Source: Candidatus Curtissbacteria bacterium (lineage in GTDB: Bacteria > Patescibacteriota > Microgenomatia > Curtissbacterales > GWA2-41-24). Taken from it: a DNA stretch of 13,515 bases. A program made the position numbers and the translations under genes. The stretch's first letter is position 1, and the number at the start of each line of letters is the position of its first letter. This document shows positions 1 through 6,381 of the stretch, in pieces. The stretch covers positions 1-13,515 of the forward strand of contig JACPYZ010000024.1 in NCBI GenBank assembly GCA_016195765.1, in the 5' to 3' direction. A model generated the notes under the pieces. The model did no database searches. It was not told the DNA's origin and saw only the letters and a list, made by a program, of their open reading frames with translations.

Positions 1-705
1 AATGCGCAGCTGCTTTTTGAGAGCCTCGACAATTGGAAAAAAACTGGTGTTCGAAAGTTGTTCCGGATCAAAGTATTCTTTGGGCAATGTAACATTACCA
101 ACTTTGACGTCGTGCTTTTTCATAAACAAATTTAGGATTTTCTTTTCGTTACGAAAGGCACGAGGTCCAAAGAACATATCTAGATCTGCCGAGTTTTTGG
201 GCATTAGTTTGTAAAGCTCTAAAAATTCGTTATAAAGTTTATTGCCTTCTTGTTCTGATTCATACATATAGCCTGGATAACTTTGTTTAAACAACTTGTC
301 GTTCCTCTTCATTACCACAATGTCTGCTTTGTTTTCTAAAAGTGGTTTGGCAATTATGTTTGCTGAATCGATTAGCGCAACTTTTTCTGGTTCTGTGCCA
401 ATTATTACTTTGACGCCTGGAATTTTGGTGGCAATTTTGTAGGCATGGCGTTTGGCAGGGGAACGTTTTGGTTCTAGCCTTTGGCTAACTATTAACCCTT
501 TTATTTTTTTAAGTTCGTTTCTGAAAGTTTTGGTTGCTTTGGCATCGCTACAAACAACAACATAGCTGAGCTTTGTGGCTTTTTTGCAAAATTCCAAGGC
601 GAGATCACCACGAATTTTGTCTGTGTGTTTTATGCTTTGGAGTTTGCCTCTATACCATTTGGGGTAGTAAGTCGTGACTGCAAAGGCAATTTGGGAGTTT
701 TGCAT
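1..705 (-). CDS. Partial GT-A-like glycosyltransferase (C-terminus beyond window)
   Basis: The reading frame is open from the ATG at 703-705 (minus strand) to the window edge, giving 235 residues with the C-terminus missing. An in-frame TAA lies 9 nt upstream, so this start is the first possible one. The pattern suggests a family 2-like, GT-A fold sugar transferase: alternating hydrophobic strands (SYVVVCSD at 47-54, VKVIIGTEPEK at 98-108), a basic stretch EPKRSPAKRHAYK where GT2 enzymes have their KG/GK loop, KADIVVMKR at 126-134, and a GPRAFR motif at 180-185 like the 'GxRAF' of GT2 proteins. The metal-binding DxD would correspond to TEPE (104-107), an acidic but non-canonical version. The substrate cannot be told. 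It is divergent from pgk, with 99 bp between them. The family call is inference from pattern, not from a search. Confidence 0.55.
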   Translation of the reverse strand, partial: MQNSQIAFAVTTYYPKWYRGKLQSIKHTDKIRGDLALEFCKKATKLSYVVVCSDAKATKTFRNELKKIKGLIVSQRLEPKRSPAKRHAYKIATKIPGVKVIIGTEPEKVALIDSANIIAKPLLENKADIVVMKRNDKLFKQSYPGYMYESEQEGNKLYNEFLELYKLMPKNSADLDMFFGPRAFRNEKKILNLFMKKHDVKVGNVTLPKEYFDPEQLSNTSFFPIVEALKKQLRI

Positions 706-711
706 GTTTAA

Positions 712-717
712 ATTTTA
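712..717 (-). promoter_or_regulatory. Putative -10 element of the glycosyltransferase-like gene
   Basis: On the minus strand TAAAAT (5/6 match to TATAAT) ends 6 nt before the ATG at 705. No Shine-Dalgarno sequence lies between. A convincing -35 was not found at 16-18 bp, so the call rests on the -10 and on the same arrangement at other genes in the window. Confidence 0.3.
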
Positions 718-767
718 GCACGCAAGTTTATAACTAATCGTTGGGATATATTTGCTCACACGGCGTA

Positions 768-801
768 CTTGATACCTGTACCTAATACTTGATACTGTTT
801 A
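768..801 (+). repeat. Degenerate heptanucleotide tandem repeat upstream of pgk
   Basis: The units read CTTGATA, CCTGTA (one base short), CCTAATA, CTTGATA, CTGTTTA, with consensus YYTRATA. The 10-mer TACTTGATAC occurs at 766-775 and 786-795, exactly 20 bp apart. The array fills the gap up to the pgk start and also contains the likely promoter hexamers. It belongs to the same type of 7-bp arrays as those at 5227, 6382, 11924 and 13011, with a different unit sequence. Confidence 0.65.
769..796 (+). promoter_or_regulatory. Putative sigma70-type promoter of pgk inside the repeat
   Basis: A -35-like TTGATA (769-774, 5/6) is followed after 16 bp by GATACT (791-796, 4/6). The -10 ends 8 nt before the ATG at 805, so transcription would begin at or within about two bases of the start codon. 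There is no Shine-Dalgarno sequence. Both hexamers come from the two copies of the CTTGATA repeat unit. Confidence 0.4.
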
Positions 802-804
802 CGT

Positions 805-1830
805 ATGAAGCTTATTGGCAATCTTGATGTTGCGGGTAAACGAGTTTTGTTGCGTGCTGATTTAGATATTGATGTTGAACAGCTAGCAAAAGGGGGCCAG
901 ACGGAGTATCCAACGAGACTTAAGAATATAAAACCTAGCGTCGATTTTCTTTTAAGCCATGGTGCTTCTGCTGTTGTGATTCTTGGACATATATACAGGC
1001 CAAAAGGGCCCGATCCTAAACTTTCTACAAAACAGTTAGTTGGGCCTATTTCTGAGATTCTGGGACAAACGGCAGTATTTGTCCCTGATTTTGAGGTTGC
1101 AAAAGGGCAACAAAATGAAAAGGTGCAGCTTTTTGAAAATCTGCGTTTTTGGCCTGGTGAAACAGAAAATAGCGAAGAGTTTGCAAGACAGCTGGCAAGC
1201 TTGGGGGATGTTTATATCAACGATGCGTTTGCTAATTGTCACCGCGCCCATGCTTCTATGGTTGCTTTGGCGCATTTACTACCAAGTGCGGCTGGGTTGA
1301 ATTTGGAAAAGGAAGTAAACGAAATGCGCAAGGTGCTTGGGAATCCCCAAAGACCTTTTATTGCTGTGATTGGTGGAGCGAAATTGGAAACGAAGTTGCC
1401 AGTGATTGCTAATCTTGCCAGAACTGCAGATAAGGTTCTTGTTGGGGGTTTGATGTCTGTGCAATATGATCCTAGTGCAATTGACGAACAGTATCGGGAA
1501 CGTGTTATTGCGGCAGTTTTGACGCGTGACACAGAAGATATTGACGAAAGTTCGATTGCTAAATTTGAGAGTGTTTTGGAGGGCGCCAAAATGGTTGTCT
1601 GGAATGGGCCAGTGAGCCATTTTGAAGGAGGCTTTGTGACTGGGACCAAAGCAATTGCTGAGGCTATAATTGCCAGTGGTGCAGAAAGCATTATTGGTGG
1701 AGGACAAACCGAAGAGTTTTTGGCCGAGTACAATTTACTCCAGAAATTTTCCTTTATTTCTTCTGGAGGCGGAGCAATGCTTGAGTTTTTGGCTGGCCGC
1801 ACTTTGCCAGGAATAGAAGCTTTAGCTTAA
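805..1830 (+). CDS. pgk: Phosphoglycerate kinase, short and divergent
   Basis: Family function: reversible phosphoryl transfer between 1,3-bisphosphoglycerate and ADP in the glycolytic payoff phase, in the cytoplasm. At 341 residues it is 50-60 shorter than typical bacterial PGK; the shortening lies mainly after GGLM (214-217), in the C-terminal nucleotide domain. Recognisable blocks are R38 (substrate arginine), GHIYRPKG (61-68, usually SHLGRPKG), ENLRFWPGE (111-119), NDAFANCHRAHAS (139-151), GGAKLETK (190-197), WNGPVSHFE (266-274), GGGQ (298-301) and SSGGGAMLEFL (319-329). Odd residues: the usual DFN is D19-L-D21, GPMG is GPVS, and the nucleotide-site GGGD is GGGQ. It may be a working but diverged PGK or an altered paralogue. 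Its last 9 bp overlap the convergent GlcG-like gene. Confidence 0.9.
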   Translation: MKLIGNLDVAGKRVLLRADLDIDVEQLAKGGQTEYPTRLKNIKPSVDFLLSHGASAVVILGHIYRPKGPDPKLSTKQLVGPISEILGQTAVFVPDFEVAKGQQNEKVQLFENLRFWPGETENSEEFARQLASLGDVYINDAFANCHRAHASMVALAHLLPSAAGLNLEKEVNEMRKVLGNPQRPFIAVIGGAKLETKLPVIANLARTADKVLVGGLMSVQYDPSAIDEQYRERVIAAVLTRDTEDIDESSIAKFESVLEGAKMVVWNGPVSHFEGGFVTGTKAIAEAIIASGAESIIGGGQTEEFLAEYNLLQKFSFISSGGGAMLEFLAGRTLPGIEALA

Positions 1831-2232
1831 TTTTTCAACTGCTGCTTTAGCAATTTCTACGTCTTGGTTTACATCTTGTGAACCGCCAACACCGACTGCT
1901 CCTGCAATTTTGCCACCATTCATAACAGGTATTCCACCCGCAATAACGGTCAGTTTTCCGCCCATGGCGCTATCTACGCCGTAGTAAGGTTTACCTTCGG
2001 CAGCATAACCTGCCATGTCACCACTTGGCATGCCAACTGTTGCTGAAGTGTAAGCTTTGGCTTGCGAGAACATTGGGCTGATGTTAATTGCCCCGTCCAT
2101 TTTGGAAAAGGCGACTAGTGAACCATGTTCGTCTACGACGGCTATGGAAACTACAGCTTTAAGCTCTTCTGCTTTTTTTTGCGCAGCATCTAAGGCTGCT
2201 TTTGCTTTGTCTAAGGAAATAATAAGTATCAC
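1822..2232 (-). CDS. GlcG/HbpS-like heme-binding-fold protein
   Basis: A small protein of about 133-136 residues that matches the GlcG/HbpS family pattern throughout: SLDKAKAALDAAQKKAEE at the N-terminus, AVVDEHGSLVAFSKMDGA, SQAKAYTSATV, then GGIPVMNGGKIAGAVGVGGSQDVNQDVEIAKAA. Family members bind heme or sit in glycolate and redox-related operons; the role here is unknown. It has no signal peptide, so it is likely cytosolic. The conventional start is the GTG at 2232, but that GTG lies inside an almost perfect Shine-Dalgarno sequence. An ATT codon at 2223, 8 nt beyond it, would be ideally placed and gives M-I-S-L-D-K-A-K, which fits the family N-terminus. The gene runs co-directionally behind the membrane protein at 2286-2609 and its stop lies inside the end of pgk. 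Confidence 0.88.
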   Translation of the reverse strand: MILIISLDKAKAALDAAQKKAEELKAVVSIAVVDEHGSLVAFSKMDGAINISPMFSQAKAYTSATVGMPSGDMAGYAAEGKPYYGVDSAMGGKLTVIAGGIPVMNGGKIAGAVGVGGSQDVNQDVEIAKAAVEKLS

Positions 2233-2240
2233 CCCCTATA
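2231..2240 (-). promoter_or_regulatory. Strong Shine-Dalgarno sequence covering the nominal GTG start
   Basis: Minus-strand TATAGGGGGTGATAC closely matches TAAGGAGGTGATC, the complement of the 16S 3' end. The GTG annotated as start is its last part, so it cannot easily be both ribosome-binding site and start. The following codons are ATA, CTT, ATT, ATT; the first ATT (2221-2223) is at the normal spacing of 8 nt. Confidence 0.55.
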
Positions 2241-2285
2241 TTTGGGATAATTACAGATTATTGGGGAGAGGCAAGGGAAGTCAAG

Positions 2286-2609
2286 TTAATTCGAGAAAGC
2301 GTGAACGAGGTAGAAGGCTGTTGCACCGGCCAAAAGTGCTGGTGTTGCCCAACCCACAACTCTTTCGTCCCAGTCTTTAGCTTCTGAGCGGTGTTGGATT
2401 TGTTTTGCTACGCCATAAGCGAAAGCGGTGCCTGCTAATAGACCTAGAACAATTGTACTTTCTAATGCATCTAGATTACCTAAAACTTCTGGAGATGAGC
2501 TGCTTTTAGGAACACCAACTTCGTAGTTTAGGTTCGATACACTGGCTGCCGTGTACTCTAATGATAGACCATTAACCGTGATGTGGCTCAGTGATTGTGA
2601 TTCTTTCAT
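2286..2609 (-). CDS. Small two-helix membrane protein, function unknown
   Basis: A 107-residue protein that I do not recognise. Residues 1-50 are polar and Ser-rich (KSSSSPE at 35-41) with no signal peptide. Two hydrophobic helices follow: roughly 51-71 (STIVLGLLAGTAFAYGVAKQ) and 84-105 (VVGWATPALLAGATAFYLVHAF), separated by a short charged loop (HRSEAKDWDER). Both helices carry small-residue patterns (GLLAGTAFAYG, ALLAGATAF) that suit helix packing. The ATG is at 2607-2609. A TATTAT or TATAAG hexamer lies about 20 nt upstream on the minus strand. The gene is divergent from the YrdC-like gene (75 bp) and precedes the GlcG-like gene by 53 bp, so the two may be cotranscribed. A functional link is not evident. 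Confidence 0.7.
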   Translation of the reverse strand: MKESQSLSHITVNGLSLEYTAASVSNLNYEVGVPKSSSSPEVLGNLDALESTIVLGLLAGTAFAYGVAKQIQHRSEAKDWDERVVGWATPALLAGATAFYLVHAFSN

Positions 2610-2626
2610 TATATTCTAGGAAACCT

Positions 2627-2632
2627 TATAAT
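2627..2632 (+). promoter_or_regulatory. Putative -10 (TATAAT) of the YrdC-like gene
   Basis: A perfect TATAAT lies 52 nt upstream of the ATG at 2685. No good -35 is seen (best at 18 bp: CTTTCA, 3/6). The predicted leader of about 45 nt is one of the few long leaders in the window; it contains GGAGG at 2646-2650 and a hairpin. Confidence 0.4.
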
Positions 2633-2652
2633 AGTGGCAGAAGTTGGAGGTA

Positions 2653-2672
2653 AGCTTAAGGTTTTTTAAGCT
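2653..2672 (+). repeat. 7-bp stem-loop in the leader of the YrdC-like gene
   Basis: AGCTTAA (2653-2659) and TTAAGCT (2666-2672) form a perfect 7-bp stem with loop GGTTTT. It sits between a good Shine-Dalgarno sequence (GGAGG, 2646-2650) and the ATG at 2685. Folding would shorten the distance between them from 34 to about 14 nt. It is not followed by a T-run, so it does not look like a terminator on the plus strand. Confidence 0.4.
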
Positions 2673-2684
2673 GAAAGTCAAATT

Positions 2685-3761
2685 ATGGCGCTTGATAGAA
2701 GAGCTGCCGAAATACCGTCCAAGGGACGATTGCAAGAAATAGTAGTAGATAGGGGTGCTAACAAGCATCCTTTTTTGACGTTCGTTTTTGAAAGCGGAGA
2801 GCCACGCTCAATCCCCATTTTATCTGTAAGAGACCCAAATCAGCATGGCGACATTGCAAGAGCAATTGCCAGCCATAAGCCGGTTATTTTTATGGCTGGA
2901 GGAGTAATCGGAGCAGGAAATGCTGTTCGACATGGAACTGACGGCGCCAGAGTTTTTTGGGACACATTTAAACCTGGACGTCCAGAAACAAGCAAGTTAC
3001 CGATGATGGTTGCACAAGAAAAACAATATGAGATTATTGATTGGTCAAAAGTACATGAAGATTTTAAGTTTCTGAAAAGTGGTCCAAAGCGTGCCGATTT
3101 CTTTGGTCAGCTACCTATGCATGTTATCTATCCTCATAATTCTTATGATCGAGTAACTGACCGAGCTTTTATAACGGAGCCTTCTGATATGGCGCAGGAG
3201 CACGAGATAATTCGAGCCAATGTTCCGACTGTATGTATGTATTTCCAAAGAGACTCTGACTGGGTGAAGATTGCCCATATCATCGGAGAATATGCACCGT
3301 GGTCCAGATTTGGAATAACTTCTTGTAATGAGAAGGGTAAAAAACCACCGTTCAGCCTTGCGGAATTTGAGGCGGACGTTATGAGAAGAGTTGGTGAGGG
3401 CAAGACTGTTTGGGAGGCTACTCAGGCCGTTGCTTACATTGAGGATCCAATTGCAGAGGAAATAGGAGTTGCAAGTTCTCAGAGTCAAGTTAGAATTCCT
3501 CTTAAAGGTGAAAGGCCGACACTCAAGCTAGTGAGACATGGACCGGTAAGCCCACGGCTTATTAAAGCTCAGACTGGAGCAGACGTTGAGGTACCAAGTG
3601 ATGAAAATGGTAATTGGACAGTTAAGTTTTCTGAACGAAGAGTAGGCAATGACATCGATTTGGATATGTTAGTGCAATTACAAACACAAAAAATTAACGC
3701 CCATATTGCAGGACGATCAAAAAATCATCGAATAGATTTTGCTGGTCGTGTAGCAATTTGA
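2685..3761 (+). CDS. Divergent YrdC/Sua5-like (TsaC-fold) protein
   Basis: A 358-residue protein that is not obvious at first sight, but several blocks fit the Sua5/YrdC/YciO superfamily, whose members form threonylcarbamoyl-AMP for tRNA t6A. IARAIASHKPVIFMAGGVIGAGNAV (57-81) resembles the 'l..GgvvafPTdTvYGLg' strand-turn. FKPGRPETSKLPMMV (95-109) resembles 'KgRp...PL.v'. GITSCNEKGKKPPFSLAEFE (210-228 region) resembles 'TSANlSG.pp...eE' and keeps S213-x-N215 of the ATP-binding SxN motif. PTLKLVRHGPVSPRLIKA later matches the 'ilRpGais.e.i' block. The PTDTVYG motif is not preserved and the KxR motif is stretched (K-P-G-R), so the reaction may be altered. The roughly 70 C-terminal residues are unassigned. 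The stop TGA is 31 bp before the kinase gene. Confidence 0.5.
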   Translation: MALDRRAAEIPSKGRLQEIVVDRGANKHPFLTFVFESGEPRSIPILSVRDPNQHGDIARAIASHKPVIFMAGGVIGAGNAVRHGTDGARVFWDTFKPGRPETSKLPMMVAQEKQYEIIDWSKVHEDFKFLKSGPKRADFFGQLPMHVIYPHNSYDRVTDRAFITEPSDMAQEHEIIRANVPTVCMYFQRDSDWVKIAHIIGEYAPWSRFGITSCNEKGKKPPFSLAEFEADVMRRVGEGKTVWEATQAVAYIEDPIAEEIGVASSQSQVRIPLKGERPTLKLVRHGPVSPRLIKAQTGADVEVPSDENGNWTVKFSERRVGNDIDLDMLVQLQTQKINAHIAGRSKNHRIDFAGRVAI

Positions 3762-3778
3762 TCTTCCTGAACTAACTG

Positions 3779-3784
3779 TATAAT
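3779..3784 (+). promoter_or_regulatory. Putative -10 (TATAAT) for a leaderless histidine kinase mRNA
   Basis: A perfect TATAAT ends 8 nt before the ATG at 3793, so initiation 7 nt downstream falls two bases before the start codon. Possible -35 hexamers are TTTGAT (3757-3762, 16 bp) or TTGATC (3758-3763, 15 bp), which overlap the stop region of the preceding gene. There is no Shine-Dalgarno sequence. Confidence 0.5.
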
Positions 3785-3792
3785 CTTTATAG

Positions 3793-5229
3793 ATGTTCAA
3801 AAAGCTTGATTTTAAGCTGTCCCAAGCTAGTGTCGAGGGTGATGACTCTTCGCGTGCTCTTTTAGTTTCCCACGAGCTTAATCAAATTATCCTGGAAAGT
3901 TTGGATTTTGAAGATGTAGTCCAAAAGATTGCGGATACGATCCCAAACCAACTTAAATTTGCAACCGGAGTAGTTGCAATAATTGATACGGAAAAGGGGA
4001 CAATTCGCAGAGTTGCGGCTTCTAGAACTAAGGAAGCGATCGAAGCGATCAAGGCTCTTTCGGTGCCTTTTAAGAATATCGAAATACCACTTTCTTATAC
4101 GGATAACTTGATCGCTCGTGCGGTTGCAGAACGCCATGCGTTTGTAACTGATACCGTTTTTGATGTGATGGACCCAGTTTTGAACGAAGAAGAATCGGCC
4201 AAGATCCAAGGAATCATGGGTACAAAAACGACTTTTGTTTTTCCGATTTTTGCGAGTCATGACCGCGCAATCGGAGTCTTTATTGCAAGTACTGGTAAAG
4301 AAATTTCGGAAATTACCCAGTATGAGAGGGATATGGTGCAAATATTTATTGATGGTGTAGGTGTTGCTATTGAACATGCACTTTTATATTCGAAACTCAA
4401 AAATATTTCGGATGAACTTGCTGTTGCTAATAATCGACTCAAACAACTTGATCAATTAAAGGACGAGTTTGTTTCGGTTGCTTCTCATGAACTTAGGACA
4501 CCAATGACTGCAATTAAAAGTTTTCTATGGATGGCGCTTAATAAGCAGAAAGAGAACATGACTCCTGATCTTAAAAGGTATTTGGACAAGGCATATACAT
4601 CGACTGAAAGATTGATTAATTTAGTTAACGATATGCTTAATATTTCCAGAATTGAAGGCGGAAGGATCGCTTTAAAACTTGAGATGGTGGATATTGTTGC
4701 GCTGACTACCGATGTTGTTGAAGAGTTGCAGCCGAAGGCAACGGAAAAGGGAGTAAGGCTAGAAATTGCGAAGGCGAATGTTCCAAATGTTTTATGCGAC
4801 AAAGATAAAATTCACGAGGTGTTATTGAATTTGATGGGTAACTCGTTGAAGTTTACCCCAAAAGACGGAACGGTTTCAGTTGTTTTTAGGAAAGAAGCCG
4901 AAGTTTTGGATATTGCTGTTTCTGATACGGGGCGTGGAATTGCCCCAGAGGATATGAATAAGTTATTTACCAAATTTGGGAGACTGGATAATTCATATGT
5001 AGCGGTAGCAGAATCTGGGGGAACCGGTTTGGGTTTGTATATTAGTAAATCACTTGTAGAGATTCACAAAGGCAAAATCTGGGCGGAAAGTGACGGCTTG
5101 GATCATGGTGCTACATTTACTTTTACTTTGCCAATATTTGGTACAGGACTTGCTGAGAATTTGAAAAAGGACGCTCCGAAAGAAACAAGTGATACTAAAG
5201 AGCTTGAGAAGACAAAGGTGAATATATAG
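3793..5229 (+). CDS. Cytosolic GAF-domain sensor histidine kinase
   Basis: A 478-residue kinase with no membrane segment or signal peptide, so it should sense an intracellular signal. A GAF-like sensor domain spans about residues 25-195 (VVQKIADTIPNQL at its start, FPIFASHDRAIGVFIAS near its end). A short helical linker (about 196-220) leads to HisKA with the H-box ASHELRTP, phosphoacceptor H232. The HATPase_c domain shows N-box NLMGNSLKF (N350), G1 DTGRGIAPED (D378), F-box FTKFGRL and G2 GGTGLGL (409-415), so all catalytic boxes are intact. The tail (about 455-478) is charged, Lys/Glu/Asp-rich. It precedes the receiver gene by 60 bp and is its probable partner. The start ATG at 3793 follows directly on a TATAAT. 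The ligand is unknown. Confidence 0.95.
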   Translation: MFKKLDFKLSQASVEGDDSSRALLVSHELNQIILESLDFEDVVQKIADTIPNQLKFATGVVAIIDTEKGTIRRVAASRTKEAIEAIKALSVPFKNIEIPLSYTDNLIARAVAERHAFVTDTVFDVMDPVLNEEESAKIQGIMGTKTTFVFPIFASHDRAIGVFIASTGKEISEITQYERDMVQIFIDGVGVAIEHALLYSKLKNISDELAVANNRLKQLDQLKDEFVSVASHELRTPMTAIKSFLWMALNKQKENMTPDLKRYLDKAYTSTERLINLVNDMLNISRIEGGRIALKLEMVDIVALTTDVVEELQPKATEKGVRLEIAKANVPNVLCDKDKIHEVLLNLMGNSLKFTPKDGTVSVVFRKEAEVLDIAVSDTGRGIAPEDMNKLFTKFGRLDNSYVAVAESGGTGLGLYISKSLVEIHKGKIWAESDGLDHGATFTFTLPIFGTGLAENLKKDAPKETSDTKELEKTKVNI

Positions 5230-5261
5230 TTGTTAGAGGTTAGTTTTGTGGTTGTGATATT
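5227..5261 (+). repeat. Degenerate heptanucleotide repeat between kinase and regulator genes
   Basis: In 7-bp register: TAGTTGT, TAGAGGT, TAGTTTT, GTGGTTG, TGATATT. The first three share TAG; the last two are degenerate. The first TAG is the stop codon of the kinase. The unit resembles the TAGTGGT array at 13011-13045. It is the weakest of the five arrays. Confidence 0.4.
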
Positions 5262-5289
5262 ATTGAGGATAGTAAAAAAGGAAATCTAG

Positions 5290-5694
5290 ATGGCTACGAG
5301 AATTTTGTTAATAGAAGATGATCAACTAGTTCGAGAGGCTTACGAAGAAGCTTTGCGCGGTGAAGGGTTTGATGTGGAAATAGCAGCAGATGGTCAGGAA
5401 GGTTTGAATAAGGCAAGGTTGGGTGGTTATTCCATCATTCTTTTGGATATGATGCTTCCTAAAATTGACGGGCTTGGAATATTGCGAGGACTAAGACAAG
5501 AGCCGCCTCAGGTTAAAAATGGACCGGTTTTGCTTCTGACTAACTTGAGTCATGACCCGGTTATTAACCAGGCTATGGATTTGGGAGCTTCCGCTGCCTT
5601 GATTAAATCGGACATTGACCCTGGACTTTTAATCGAATCGATTAAAGCTTATGTGGCGGCTGGTGGCACAGATGGTGCGGCCGGAGGAGCTTGA
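5290..5694 (+). CDS. Receiver-only response regulator (CheY-like)
   Basis: A 134-residue stand-alone receiver domain. The acidic pocket is E9-D10-D11, the phosphoacceptor D53 (LLDMMLPK), the switch threonine T84 (LLLTN) and the conserved lysine K106 (ALIKSD), so it should be phosphorylated normally. No DNA-binding or enzymatic output domain follows. Only an Ala/Gly-rich tail (AAGGTDGAAGGA) remains, so it must act through protein partners or as part of a phosphorelay. A Shine-Dalgarno sequence AAGGA (5279-5282 region) is well placed before the ATG. It is co-directional with the histidine kinase, its likely phosphodonor. The tail is encoded in a 46-bp overlap with the convergent PAS-like gene. 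Confidence 0.95.
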   Translation: MATRILLIEDDQLVREAYEEALRGEGFDVEIAADGQEGLNKARLGGYSIILLDMMLPKIDGLGILRGLRQEPPQVKNGPVLLLTNLSHDPVINQAMDLGASAALIKSDIDPGLLIESIKAYVAAGGTDGAAGGA

Positions 5695-6347
5695 GAAGGA
5701 ACTGCTGCTCCTAAATATTGAATTATTATCGTAACCCCGGAAACTTCTGCTTGTTTGGCAATACTAATTATTGGAGAAACGAAAAATCTTAGACGTTTTT
5801 GGTCGAAGTTGACATCAACCGGGTTGATTGGCAGGCGGGATTCCATCGATTTGTTGCATTCAATTGGCAAATAAAATTGATCTTTTAAGTGTTGTTGAAT
5901 TTCGTTTACCGACCAGCCTTTTTTGGAGTCTTCTGAAATACCCAAGATTTTTTCGACCATACCATTTTTATTTGTAATTTCTAGCGCTTCGTTTGTGGTA
6001 ATAAAGCCAAAGGGGATGCCTTCGATTGCGGAAACGAGATGAGCTTTTTCGTTTTCCATTTGAAGCCAGCCGCCGGCAATTTGGTTTTTAACTTCTTTGG
6101 CTTCTGTTGCTTCTGATGTGATGATTTCTTTGGCAGCGATTCTGGCTGGGAAATCCATAAATAGGCTAAAGATTTCTTCGACGATATCGTCGGGATTGCG
6201 GGTAATTGAGGTGACTGTGCCGTCTTTTGCAACTTTAAGACCGTCGATACTTTGGACTTTGGTGAGTGCAACTTGAGGTCCCAGAAGCATCATTTGTTTT
6301 TTTATCAGCGAGGTTAGGACTTTTTTGTGAATATTGGGATCCTGCAT
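5649..6347 (-). CDS. PAS-like domain protein with unrecognised N-terminal domain
   Basis: A 232-residue soluble protein. Residues 1-80 (GPQVALTKVQSIDGLKV, then a DGTV turn and an amphipathic helix NPDDIVEEIFSLFMDF) form a domain I cannot name. Residues about 98-212 read like a PAS domain: EKAHLVSAIEGIPFGFITTN, a central MVEKILGISED helix, and closing strands KRLRFFVSPIIS and EVSGVTIIIQYLG. There is no HisKA, GGDEF or other output domain. The last 20 residues are Pro/Ala-rich (SQAPPAAPSVPPAAT) and overlap the response regulator gene on the other strand. The position next to a kinase and a receiver-only regulator suggests a sensory accessory of that system (inference). A TAAAAT hexamer lies 6 nt before its ATG. 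Confidence 0.7.
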   Translation of the reverse strand: MQDPNIHKKVLTSLIKKQMMLLGPQVALTKVQSIDGLKVAKDGTVTSITRNPDDIVEEIFSLFMDFPARIAAKEIITSEATEAKEVKNQIAGGWLQMENEKAHLVSAIEGIPFGFITTNEALEITNKNGMVEKILGISEDSKKGWSVNEIQQHLKDQFYLPIECNKSMESRLPINPVDVNFDQKRLRFFVSPIISIAKQAEVSGVTIIIQYLGAAVPSQAPPAAPSVPPAAT

Positions 6348-6353
6348 TGATTT

Positions 6354-6359
6354 ATTTTA
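6354..6359 (-). promoter_or_regulatory. Putative -10 element of the PAS-like gene
   Basis: Minus-strand TAAAAT is followed by 6 nt and the ATG at 6347, the same arrangement as at 712-717. No good -35 is visible at 16-18 bp. Confidence 0.35.
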
Positions 6360-6364
6360 TGCTA

Positions 6365-6377
6365 CCACTGCGAGTGG
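6365..6377. promoter_or_regulatory. Small inverted repeat between divergent PAS-like and gapA genes
   Basis: CCACT-gcg-AGTGG is a perfect 5-bp inverted repeat lying between the two divergent promoters, next to the gapA -35. It could be an operator shared by both genes. The length is small enough that chance is possible. Confidence 0.3.
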
Positions 6378-6381
6378 ATGA

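Noticed and set aside
2..214. Plus-strand frame at the left edge.
   Set aside because: It is antisense to the glycosyltransferase-like frame, which is open for 235 codons and has coherent motifs.
1239..1802. Long open frames on the strand opposite pgk (also 1279-1707).
   Set aside because: They lie wholly within the well-supported pgk gene, match no family pattern and are explained as antisense shadows.
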